Below are positions 33,633 through 44,875 of a stretch of 64,000 nt of DNA, piece after piece. The stretch is from Cyathus striatus. Lineage: Eukaryota > Basidiomycota > Agaricomycetes > Agaricales > Nidulariaceae. Location: NCBI GenBank assembly GCA_025738555.1, contig JAOVFP010000012.1:4278001-4342000 (forward strand), read 5' to 3'. Positions within the stretch are counted from its first letter, which is position 1. Each line of letters opens with the position of its first letter. A program made the translations under genes and the position numbers. The notes under the pieces are model-generated. The model made no database searches. It worked only from the letters and a program-made list of their open reading frames with translations, and was not told the DNA's origin.

Positions 33633-35831
33633 AATATATCTATTAGAATGCTAATTCCTACAATATATGTTGAATTTCCATTTTATCATATACAAATGAA
33701 CTCTGTTACTACCTGGCTTCAATCCCATTATACTTCATGCAGCATACTGCAGCTTGAAATATACATATCCGAGGTTCAGTAAGCATGGGAAAGTGAAATA
33801 AAATATTTTGTTATTCTACATATCTCCATGTAATATAATACCCAATTTCATGCGATAGTAGACAGTAGAGGATATTAGAAATATAAATTACCTGAGGGAC
33901 ATGTGATGGGAGCCTTTGAAGTCGATCCTGTTGTTCAATGCACAATATGCTTGCTCGAAATATCAAATCCGAGGTTCCGGAGGCATGTGAAAATCAAATA
34001 AAACATACTTTGTTCTTCTATATATCCACACGATCTATATGAATTTCCATTTTACAATATGCAGCCATTACATGATCCCTTGGCTAATATATATTTCTAC
34101 ATCTGTCCTTTGCATTCTGAATAACACTGTATAATTTGGACTATTTAATGTCGTGTATTTTCCTCTATCACACTGAAGTAAAACTATAGAACATGGAGAT
34201 ATGTAGAACAACAAAGTATTTTAACTTGACTTTCTCACACTTCCAGAACCTCAGATATATATATTTCAGGCTGCAGAACATTGTGTGTATAACAGATTGA
34301 CTGGGAGCAGTAGCATGGCTCACTAGCATGTCGAAAAACATACATTAGCTAGATGCCATCACATGTCCCTCAGGTAATTTATATCTCTACATCTGTCATT
34401 TGCATTCCAAATAACACCATATAATGTTCATGATTAATATCCTCTACTGTCCTCTATTGCATTACAGTGGTTTGCTTATCATTGTGGCCCTTTGTTTTTT
34501 TAGTGTACATCTGAATTTCACCGGCAATCAGTGCAGGCCTTTCCACCGATTCTGTGTACACCCCCACTCCCTTGTACACTGCCCATTATTTCCACACAAG
34601 TTGTATCCACACAACATCTCACTGAACAATCATATACCATGGCATGTATACTTTAACTTTGCATAACTTTTCACATGTCTCTAATCCTAATTGTTGTGAT
34701 ATGTTCAAATTTGTTTGTTTTCTTAGTTTTCAGGCCAGCTTGATGTCACAAGCCTAAACTGCTGTAAATAAAGTACTATAGAACATGGAGATACATAGAA
34801 CAAGATGTGCTTATTTGACTTTCCCATGCTTTCAGAACCTTGGATATGTATATTTCAAGCAGCAGTACATTTCGTGTAGAATAACACAATCGTACATTTC
34901 ATATCGTAAACAGAAATTCAACAAACACATTGAACACAAATTAGGTCTGGCTCCTATCACATGTCCCTCGGCTAATTTATACTTCTACATCTGTCCTTTA
35001 CATTCTGAATAACACCATCTAATGCTCACCATTTAATATTATGTATTGTCCTCTATCACACTAAATTAAGTATTATAGAATATGGATATATGTAGAACAA
35101 TAAAGTGTTTTTATTTGATTTTTCCACGCCTCCAGAACTTGGTATTTGTATATTTCAGGCTGCAGTATATTGTGTGTAGTATAATGAGATCGACACAGAA
35201 CAGTAGCAGGGCTTACATGTGTGTAAAAAAACGAAATTCCACAAATGCATTGAACATACATTAGCCAGCACTCACCACATGTCCCTCGGCTAATCTACAT
35301 CTCTACATCTGTCCTTTGCATTCAGAGTAATGATATATTACACCCACTATTTAATATCATCCACTGTCCTCAATCACACTAAATTAAGTACTATAAAACA
35401 TGAAGATATATAGAGCAACATTTGACTTTCCCACGCTTCCATATCCTCGGATATGTATATTTCGACTGGCAGTTCATTGGGTGTAGACAAACAAACATTC
35501 CACAAACACGTTGAACATTCCTTAGCCAGCTCCAATCATATGTCACTTAGCTAATTTATATTTCTACATCTGTCCTTTGTGTTCTAAATAATGCCATCTA
35601 ATGCTCACTATTTAAGGTTCTACACTGTCCTTTATCACACTAAATCAAGTACTACAAAACATGGTAATATGTAGAATGACAAAGTGTTTTTACTTGATTT
35701 TCCCATGCATCCAAAACCTCAGATATGTATATTTCATATGGCAGTGCTTTCTGTGTAGTATAATGGGATTGACTCGGAATGGTAACAGGGTACACATGCA
35801 TATTGGGAAACAGAAATTCCACAAGTACATA

Positions 35832-36186
35832 AGGGGAATTCAAAGTTGGTGTAACACAATACGCTACAGTAATTTCTGTATCATTACTAAGGAGAAAAAT
35901 TAGTGATCAGTTCGGAGTTTATAACATTCAGATAGTGTTGACAGGAACCACATCCTTTCACCTTACAAAAATATACATTTTGTTAGATATATTGTCTAAA
36001 CATAATAATATATATACAACCTCCAAATTTTTAACAAGATATAGAGGTAGGAAAGAATAAAACTTAGTGAATGTGTATAGTGAAATTCTCTGTTTGAATT
36101 TCTGATCACAGTTTTCAGCAAGACTGTAGTGATTTGTCTGTAGTGACTGGTCACAACATGACAAAACAGCCAACTTTGAATTCCCC
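35832..36186. mobile_element. MITE with 17-bp perfect inverted repeats and TA target
   Basis: Ends are AGGGGAATTCAAAGTTGG (35,832) and CCAACTTTGAATTCCCC (36,170-36,186), flanked by TA on both sides. Satellite sequence continues on either side (GTACAT | TGAACAT), which shows the insertion. About 355 bp, no ORF of note. TA target and length fit a Tc1/mariner- or pogo-type non-autonomous element. Confidence 0.75.
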
Positions 36187-36541
36187 TATTGAACATCAAT
36201 TGACTGGGTCTCAACACATGTCCCCTCAGCTAACATATATTTCTACATTCATCCTTTGCATTCTGAATAACAATATATTGCACCCACTATTTAATATCCT
36301 GTGGTGATCTCTATCACACTAAATTGGGTATTTTATAACATGGAGATATGTAGAACAACAAAGTCTTCTTTATTTGACTTTCCCATGTCTCCTGATCCTT
36401 GGATATGTTACATATATTTTGAGCAGCAGTTCATTGCATGTAAAATAACAAAAATTCCAGAAATGCCTTGAACATATATTAGCTGGCTCCCATCACATGT
36501 CCCTCAGCTAATTTATTTTTCTACATTTGTCCTTTGCATTC

Positions 36542-37793
36542 CAGTAATTTACACTCCCTTGGGAGGTCTGTACGGAATCCGTACAGACCTGAAAATTCCG
36601 TATGGAATCCACACAGATCTGTGTGGATTCCATACAGATATGTACAGATCCTTGAGGATACCATACAGAATTTATATAGTGGCTATTATTATTATTAGAG
36701 GTGATTATTCTGTACAGATTCCATACATATTCTGCATGGATTCTGTGTGGATTTATGCAAAATCTGTAAGATCTGTTAATACCTTAATTTTCCTGTTTCA
36801 AATCACAATGAACACTATTAAAACTGTTAATTCATAATATCATGTCATCCCTACCACCATCTTGTCTCCACTGCTGCCAGGATCTGTGACACTATGTGAA
36901 ATCATTGTCACAGGTGTCAAGTGTAACCCTAGGTGAAAAGTTTGACACTACATGAAATCTGTGACATGCTCAATATATAGTATCATGCTCAACGCATAGT
37001 GTCATGCTTCATGTATAGTAACACACTCAATGCATAGTGTCACACTTAATGCATAGTGTCACGCTTAATGCACAGTGTCACATGTCACGCTCAACCCTTA
37101 GTGTCACGCTTAATGCATAGTGTCACACTCAACCCTTAGTGTCACACTTAATGCTTAGTGTCACGCTTAATGCTAGTGTCACGCTTAATGCAGTGTCACA
37201 TGTCACGCTCAACGCTTAGTGTCACACTTAATGCTTAGTGTCACGCTTAATGCTCGTGTCACGCTTAATGCACAGTGTCACATGTCACGCTCAACACTTA
37301 GTGTCACACTCAACACTTAGTGTCATGCTTAATGCTTAGTGTCATGCTTAATGCTTAGTGTCACACTTAATGCTTAGTATCATGCTTAATGCTTAGTGTC
37401 ACGCTTAATGCACAGTGTCACATGTCACGCTCATCACTTAGTGTCACACTCAATGCATAGTGTCACACTCAATGCTTAGTGTCATGCTTAATGCTTAGTG
37501 TCACACTTAATGCTTAGTGTCACACAATTTTCTATTCTAATTTTCCATAAGAAAATAAGTATAATAAGATTCTGTACGGATTCTGTACAGAATCTGTACA
37601 GAATTTTTCAGGTCTGTAATGCGGAATTCTGCGTAATCCGCACGGAATTTTTGATTCTGTGCAGAATCTGCACAGACCCAAAAAAACCTCTGCCAAATCT
37701 CTGCAGATTCCACAGACTCCGAAAATTCCATACGGATTCTGCATGGATTCCACACAGATCTGTACAGAACACCAGGCTAAGTGTAAAGAGCTC
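36542..37793 (+). mobile_element. hAT-like non-autonomous element with internal minisatellite, copy 3
   Basis: Begins CAGTAATTTACACTCCC and ends AGTGTAAAGAGCTC. It is flanked by a perfect 8-bp duplication, TTGCATTC (36,534-36,541 and 37,794-37,801). The target is the satellite motif CCTTTGCATTCTGAATAA, so the empty site is visible in neighbouring units. The minisatellite core spans about 36,960-37,525. It carries about 130 bp between the left subterminal part and the core (around 36,775-36,900) not seen in copies 1 and 2. Confidence 0.88.
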
Positions 37794-37843
37794 TTGCATT
37801 CTGAATAATGATGTGTCATGCCCACTATTTAATGTCTTCTACT

Positions 37844-38617
37844 ATGGGGCGCGATGGCTCAGTGTTCTCCATCGTGCGTGCCTACCATTGCACCCCCGGC
37901 AGGCAGGGGACTGGAATTCCCCGCTCGAGCACGAACCCCTTGGTTCAATCCATGCCCTGGCGATATATTTTCACTCCCTACAATTTCACCTTCTGACTAC
38001 ACTGATTACATCATTTGACACATCACGCGTTACTCAGAACTTTCAATCACAGCATCCAACTACCTACCAAACAACTGACAACAGCATCTGGAATGCTGAG
38101 AGTCCAGGCAAAATTTGGGCAAAATCAAAATTCTTGTAGCTCCATTCCGGAGCCAGGCTTGCAGCTGGATTGGGTACCTGGTGACATGCCGCCTGGAGTT
38201 GTGACCCGAAGAAATGGCCGAGGGTGCGAGCAAGGGAAAATTGGCCTCTGCCAAAGATTAGCCACTGCGGCTTGGGAATAGTGCCAGAGTGAGCCTGAGT
38301 AGGATGCGGTGGGCAGATGGGAAAGTGATTCGATTGGGGCGGGGATTCGGAACATGAATGTGGCCGGGCATGGTGTAGGATTGACGCATTAAGCCACCTC
38401 CCTGGTTTACCCGGGTAGGAACGAGCTTGGTTACACACACTCCTGGCCCTCTTATGAGGCGCACTGAGTTACTATATAATTGACGCCTTACTTACAAGAA
38501 AATTAGGCCTTACAATTAAAAACACCACAGTATTACATTACATATGTAGACGTTACAGTATTGTGACATACCTTACCAGGTGACCAATATAAAATGAAAG
38601 GATTTCAAAAAAAAAAA
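37844..38617 (+). mobile_element. SINE, ~0.77 kb, tRNA-like head and A tail
   Basis: The head GGGGCGCGATGGCTCAGTG has a pol III A-box-like TGGCTCAGTGTT (37,855-37,866), with a B-box-like GGTTCAATCC at 37,942-37,951. The body is GC-rich and unlike the satellite around it. The element ends in an A tail (38,607-38,617). It is flanked by a 13-bp duplication, AATGTCTTCTACT (37,831-37,843 and 38,616-38,628). The A-to-B spacing (about 75 bp) is longer than in a tRNA. Open frames inside are not genes. Confidence 0.8.
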
Positions 38618-40380
38618 TGTCTTCTACTGTCATCTGCCATCTATTGCACTAATTTCAGTACTATAGAACATAGAGATATGTAGAACAAATTGTGTTTATT
38701 TGACTTTCCCCTGCTTTCTGAGCCTTGTATATGTATATATTGGGCAGCAGTGCATTGCATGTGGAATAACGGGATCAACTCAGAACAGTAGCAGGGCTTA
38801 CATGTGTGTAGAAAAACGAAAATTCCACAAATGTGCTGAATATATATTAGTCAGCTCCCATCACATGTCCCTCAGCTAAATTATATTTCTACCTCTGTCC
38901 TTTGCGTTCTGAATAACAATATATTACACTCACTATTTAACATCCTGCAGTGATTTCTATCACACTAAATTTAATACTATAAGGCATGGAGATAATTAGA
39001 ACAACATCATGTGTTTATTTGACTTTCCCACGCTTCCAGAACCTCAGATATGTACATTTCATGTGGCAATACATTGTGTATAGTATAATGGGATTGGCCC
39101 AGAACAGTAGCAGAGCTTACATGCATGTAGAAAAACGAAAATTCCTCAAACATGTCGAACATATATTAGTCAGCTCCCATCACATGTCCCTCAGCTAAAT
39201 TATATTTCTATCTCTGTTCTTTGCATTCTGAAATACCACACTCACTATTTAACATCCTGCAGTGATCTCTATCAAACTAAATTTAATACTATAAAACATG
39301 GAGATAATTAGAACAACAACATGTGTTTATTTGACTTTCCCACGCTTCTAGAACCTCAGATATGGACATTTCATGCAGCAGTGCAATGTGTATTGTATAA
39401 TAGGATTGCTCCGGAATGGTAGCAGAGCTTACATGCATGTAGAAAAATGAAAATTCCACAAACACATTGAACATATATTAGTCAGCTCCCATCACATGTC
39501 CCTTGGCTAAATTATATTTCTATCTGTCCTTTGCATTCTGAATAATGATATATTACACTTACTGTTTAACATTCTGCAGTAATCTCTATTGCACTAAATT
39601 GGGTATTTTGGAACATGGAGATATGTAGAGTGGCAAAGTGTGATTATTTAACTTTCCCACGCTTCCAGAACCTCGGATTTGTATATATCAATCGGCAGTG
39701 TGTTACGTGTAGTGTAACAGGATCAGCTTGGAACAGTAGTAGGTCTTACATGCATGTAGAAAAACAGGAGTTCCACAAATGCATTCAACATAAATTAGCT
39801 GGCTCCTATCACATGTCCCTTGGCTATATTATATTTCTATCTCTGTCCTTTGGGTTCTGAGTAACAATACATTGCACTAACTATTTAATATCCTGTGGTG
39901 ATCTCTATCACACTAAATTGGGTATCTTATAACATGGAGACATGTAGAACAACAAAATGTTTCTTATTTGACTTTCCCATGCCTCCCGATCCTTGGATAT
40001 GTATATTTCGAGCAGCAGTTCATTGCATGTAGAAAAATGAAAATTCCACAAACACACTGAACATATATTAGCTGGCTCCCATCACGCATCCCTCGGCTAA
40101 TTTACATTTCTACATTTGTCCCCCACGTTCTGAATAATGATGAGTTATGCCCACTATTTAATGTCTTCTACTGTCATCTATCGCACTAATTTTGGTACTG
40201 TAGAATGTGGGGATGTGTAGAACAACAAATTGTGTTTATTCGACTTTTCTGCACTTCCTGAGTCTTGTATATGTATATATTGGGCAGTAGTGCTTTGCAT
40301 GTGGAATAACAGGATCGACTCAGAACAGTAGCAGGGCTCATCTGCATATTGTAAAACAGAAATGAATACACGAATGAATC

Positions 40381-41690
40381 TGTTACTGAAAATGGTATAG
40401 TAGGTAGGGTCAGGTATATGTACCCTCTATGTGGTTACTACAGGTATAATATTGGTAAACATTGATTGGGTATGGTATATGTACCCTCGATGTTGACATT
40501 GGTTATGTACCCAGATGGTACAGACTCAGCACCCTTTTGGAACCGATTCTGATGCCTGACATATCCATATTACGTAAAGCACAACTAGTGTTTGGTACAG
40601 TTCAATGTTGTTTGAACAGTAACCATGTGACATGTATGTTTATTCTTATTGATCAAAAGCCTTTTAGCATCTGACTCAATACATTCCTCTCTAATGCCAA
40701 CTCTACCCTGCACCTCTTCTAACCACAATGACTCAATATTCAATCATCATATACATTCAAGCTTCCTCTTCAAAATGCACCAGTGTAGACAGGTGTCTGG
40801 TGGTAGAGCTGCTGGGTGACTAATGGGAGGTTATATATGATCCTGCATACATTCTCTTCTCCTTCAATTTCAAGAGCTTCTGCTCACATTTCAAATATTG
40901 CAGATTCTGGGACACACACTACAGCTTCTCACTACTACTTATATGCAATGCATGTCATAGGCACTAGAAATGATTATAAAGCTGATGAGACAAGAATATT
41001 GACATTATAGCTGTAGTCAGTGTTTGGTTAATTTCATAAGTTATAGAAGCTCACGTATATGGGGAAAATAAGAGATGTACAGAATGGTGTGAAGAGAAAG
41101 AAAAAGGCAGTTAAGCAGGGGTGAAATTCATCAGCCAGCAGTCAATAGGTCACAGATGGTCACAGCCCTCCAGCTAATCAGATTGAGATCCTGTTCAAGA
41201 TCCGTAAATTGCCTTATAGAGAAATCCAAATGACCCCATATCCCAACTACCTTAAAAGGTAGTGGGAACTTTCTTTGAATTTGTGCCAAATTGCACTGCC
41301 ACTCAAGCCTGCTGTTCCTTTATATGATTTCACAAGATTTTCTGCTCTTTTCATGTACCAGGATTCATCATCATCTTGTAAGTACTCATTACATAGCCTC
41401 CATTTAAATGATTGCTAACTCAATTCCTTTGACTCTTCAAAGTTAGCCACTTCATCTGGATCTGAGATGCATCTCAGCACATATGTAATTCTAGTTGATC
41501 TCTTTTCTATTTCATATTGTTCAGAGTGCATTTCCATGTCTCTTATCCACTGCTTAAGTCACTTACTTGTTCCATTCCAGCATGGAGTTTCTTCACTGCC
41601 AGGTGAAGGTACATAGTATTGCCACATAATCTTATACTGTAAGCTGCTTCTTTATTCCAGATAGGTAGTCTGTGATGCATGCGAAATTGA
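40381..41690. other. Spacer with short GTATATGTACCCTC repeats
   Basis: GTATATGTACCCTC occurs at about 40,412 and 40,474, with a related GGTTATGTACCC at 40,501. The rest has no recognisable gene. Confidence 0.4.
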
Positions 41691-41699
41691 TACATGAGT

Positions 41700-42765
41700 C
41701 AGCACATAAATGCAGTGCTACAAGACTAGATCCTTGTCATTGTGTGAATGTGGTGGAAGGAGGCAAGATTTTAATTCTTAATTTTTTGCATTTATTCATG
41801 CATTAGGAGGATCTATCATATGAAATTGGTACATTATGGGATATCTACATCTATCTGTATGGATCATGCATTTCCTACATTTATAATAGCAAAGTAGAGG
41901 ATGTAAATAAATGAGGTAGAAGTGGTGCATGTAGACTGGATATTCTATGATTGATGGGATGTGCCATATGTGGACAGAAGTGATATACGTGGGATAATAG
42001 TTTTCCGTGTTCTGAAAAAAGCAGATGCATGAGAAATTTAAACCAGTGTGATGAGACCAGATTCCTGTCATCTGTTGAATGTAGCGGAAGGAGGCAAGAT
42101 CTTAATTTTACTTTTTCTCATTTATTAATGCATTATGGGGATCAATCATATCGAATAATTATATTATGATATATCTATATCTAACTGAACAGATCATGCA
42201 TATTCTACACTTTTAATAGTGATGTAGAGGATCTAAATTAATGAGGTAGAAGCAGTGCATGTAGACTGGATTTCCCTTCACTGATGGGATGTGCCATATG
42301 CAGACAGAAGTGATATGCATGGGATATTTGTTTTCTGCATTCTGAAAATAGCAGATGCATCAGAAATTTAAACAAGCACAAGGAGACTAGATTCCTGTCA
42401 TCTTGTGAATGTGGTGGAAGGAGGCAAGATTTTAATTTTTAATTTTTTACATTTATTCATGCATTATAGCGATCTATTATATGAAATAGGTATGTTATAA
42501 AATATCTACATCTCTTCGAAAGGCTACAGACTCTCCTATGTTTCTAATGGTGAAATAGATGATCTACGTTAATGAGGTAGAAGTGGTGTGCATAGACTCT
42601 ATTTCTCATGATTCATGGGATATGACATATGTAGACAAATATGATAACTGTGTTATTTTATGCTTTGAGATTTCACACATCAACTGATGAGTTAGCATGT
42701 GGAATGAGTGCAACAAGACTATCTTCCTGTGATCTCAAGAAGGTGGCAGGAGAGGACAAAATATT
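41700..42765 (+). repeat. Tandem repeat, ~330-bp unit, 3.2 copies
   Basis: The motif GGAAGGAGGCAAGAT starts at 41,755, 42,086 and 42,416, with a diverged GGCAGGAGAGGACAAAAT at 42,745; periods are 331, 330 and 329 bp. Each unit also has GATGCATGAGAAATTTAAA-like text and AATGAGGTAGAAG. It ends beside the 42,850-43,856 gene. Unrelated in sequence to the ~310-bp satellite. Confidence 0.85.
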
Positions 42766-42849
42766 CTACCTTTATTTCATGATCAGTGCTGTATAGTAGA
42801 CATGATAGACAACATATTGTGATACAATGACATTGATGACTAATCTCCT

Positions 42850-43856
42850 TTAGATGTGGTAATCACTCCTCAACCATACCACTTTCCATTCCAGAATTGG
42901 TATCTTCCAGTTGTCATGCATTTCCATCTGGTCAAACTTGATTTGGAATAGTTCAAATCCCATTTTGCTACAATTACCCCATCTTGAAGATGTCATTTGA
43001 GTCGATGGAGGCAATGGCAGCAATGTTGTGTTTTTCTTCGATAGGTTCCTCCAGAATACCTCCAATTTGTTCTTGCAGGGCAATTTTTGTAGAAGGGATG
43101 TGATGTCATCGCCCCATGTCTTAAAATCATCATAGTTGAAATGTGAGTTGATGATATTGTTCATTTGTAGTGACTCCAAGCTTCCAACCATGTGTATGTA
43201 GTTAACTAAAGATGGTACAACAATTTCAATAAGATAATGAGCGTATCGTGTGGCTTCATAATGTGTGTACTGGAATCGTGCAATCTGTGGTGGTATCCTG
43301 TACTTGTTTAAAACAAGGATATCTATGTAATTTCACATTAATATCTGTGGTAGTAACATGAAAGAAATCATACATACTTTTAACATAATGTTTTAAACTC
43401 TTCGTGGGTAGAAAGTCCATTTCTGGAATCCAGCCATCTTCCTCCAAGCAGTTCTCACTGTCACCCTTCGATTTGCACCTTTCACAGGTTGGGCCAAGAT
43501 TTCCAAAATCCACAATACAATAAGCATCTATGAGCATATGTTAAGTAAATATTGTCACATTTAGAATATAGGATTTCCATACCGTTGGTAAAACAATCTT
43601 TGCATATATATTTGTTGAGGTAATCTTCTATTTCCTTCACCTCACAACATAACCATGAGGTAACAATTGCATCCTCATCAGGGTAGTCGAGGCCAAAAAG
43701 GCTTACTGGAAACTGAAAACCGTGAGAGTGAGATTATACATACTCACAAAATTAACTTACTTTCATGGAGTTAATGATATATGATCTCAAGGGACTGTCG
43801 GACATTCCTACAGCATAGAAGAACACCCTTGCATTTTGGAACTGGCTGCTGGACAT
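42850..43856 (-). CDS. Uncharacterised Cys-containing protein, apparently intact
   Basis: I read a spliced gene without internal stops. The start at 43,856 (MSSSQFQNARVFFYAVGMSD) ends at an intron beginning GTAAGT near 43,760. The next exon reads FPVSLFGLDYPDEDAIVTSW and YLNKYICKDCFTN. Another (from about 43,530) has GNLGPTCERCKSKGDSENC and EMDFLPTKSLKHYVK. An intron (GTATGT...AAGTACAG) leads into the last exon (about 43,306-42,850): PPQIARFQYTHYEATRYAHY, LIEIVVPSLVNYIHMVGS, SSRWGNCSKMGFELFQ, and it ends LRSDYHI. The C-x2-C / C-x2-C-x7-C pattern suggests zinc binding. I know no function. It stands out because surrounding genes are broken. Confidence 0.6.
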
Positions 43857-43928
43857 GTCGGGTATGAGCAAAAGATTTGGAGGTGGGGGAGTAGGTTGAT
43901 AGAAATTAATAAAGGACACTGACGAGTG

Positions 43929-43938
43929 TTTTATAAAA
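43929..43938 (-). promoter_or_regulatory. TATA-like box for the 43,856 gene
   Basis: TTTTATAAAAC on the minus strand lies about 75 nt upstream of the ATG, a normal TATA place if transcription starts near 43,905. Inferred from position only. Confidence 0.35.
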
Positions 43939-44189
43939 GTACATGACAGACTCAGTTGAATATGTCCATGTTTCAGGGATAAGAGTTAAGAAATGGCATT
44001 ATGTACTACTACCAAATAAAAATTCGCATGAATCAGTACTCCTGAACCTTATGCAGGATTTGCATGGTGACATAGTGCACTTCTGTATGATAAGGTTTCT
44101 CTGTAGCTTTTTCTCATTAGAAGTATGTATGTTTGAGAGTCAGTGGGTGTGATCGAAGGTACATTACCTTATTAGCCCCATAGCAATAT

Positions 44190-44365
44190 ACATGCATGTT
44201 ACCAGAACAACAAATCCGCATTTCAGATTATTCTGGATTATTTCTCTTGAGAATCATTGGAGTCATCGAAGTAGCGACATACAAGCATGCTACCAAAACA
44301 ACAAATCCGCATTTCAGATTATTCCGAATTATTTCTCTTGAGAATCATTTGAGTCATTGAACACC
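44190..44365 (+). repeat. Tandem duplication, ~91-bp unit
   Basis: CAACAAATCCGCATTTCAG starts at 44,208 and 44,299, followed both times by ATTATTTCTCTTGAGAATCA. Two units, few differences, so fairly recent. Confidence 0.8.
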
Positions 44366-44875
44366 ATCATTTTCTCTTTTCTGGTTATAGCTTAAAGTCC
44401 ATTATCATTTTGTTATCACCCGTTATTTTATCTTTTCTGGGTATAGCTCCGAATTCAACTCACAGAACACCATTATTTTTTCTCCTTTGACATATCAATG
44501 CCACATTGCCAGCATCTTTTCAATTTCTTCAGATTTTTACACCCTTGATGGTACACATTTCTTACACAGTGCCTTTCCAATTAAATTTTTCATGTCATTA
44601 TCGTATTTTTTCTGTGTATAGCTCAGAATTCAAGCTGATTATCTTTTGTTATCACCCCTTATTTTATCTTTTTTGGCATAGCTTAGAGGTCAGCTCACAG
44701 AATGCTGTGTCATAACCCTTTTGACATATAATCGAAATATCACTGCCATCTTTTCAATTTTTTTGTATCTATGCACTCTTGGCATACATATTTTCTTCAG
44801 TGCCTTGCAAATGGCTAATCAAATTATTTAATTGTCCATGTCAACAGATTACTACAATGAAGAATAGTAGTATTC
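44366..44875. other. Spacer with degenerate short repeats
   Basis: Motifs such as TTATCACCCNTTATTTTATC and GGTATAGCTCAGAATTCA recur roughly every 80-100 bp. It looks like an old degenerate tandem repeat. No gene. Confidence 0.4.

Larger units (their letters stand above)
33650..40380 (+). repeat. Satellite array, ~310-bp unit, with an inversion at its left end
   Basis: The motif ACATGGAGATATGTAGAACAAC marks units at about 34,191, 34,782, 35,079, 35,397, 35,657, 36,339, 38,669, 38,981, 39,297, 39,614, 39,933 and 40,203. Regular spacing is about 297-320 bp. Two further units at about 33,715-33,830 and 33,930-34,040 run the opposite way. Each unit includes TTTGACTTTCCCACGCTTCC, then ACATGTCCCTCAGCTAATTT and CCTTTGCATTCTGAATAA. 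The array is interrupted by a TA-type MITE, hAT-like copy 3 and a SINE. Unit open frames are shadows. Confidence 0.85.

Noticed and set aside
35652..35843. Repeated ~60-75-residue ORFs in the satellite (for example MxxxFVEFSFFYMHV types)
   Set aside because: They recur on both strands in every satellite unit with scattered stops; they reflect the repeat, not conserved protein.
38015..38464. Several overlapping ORFs at 38.0-38.5 kb
   Set aside because: All lie inside the SINE body with its A tail and 13-bp duplication; frames on both strands are equally open.
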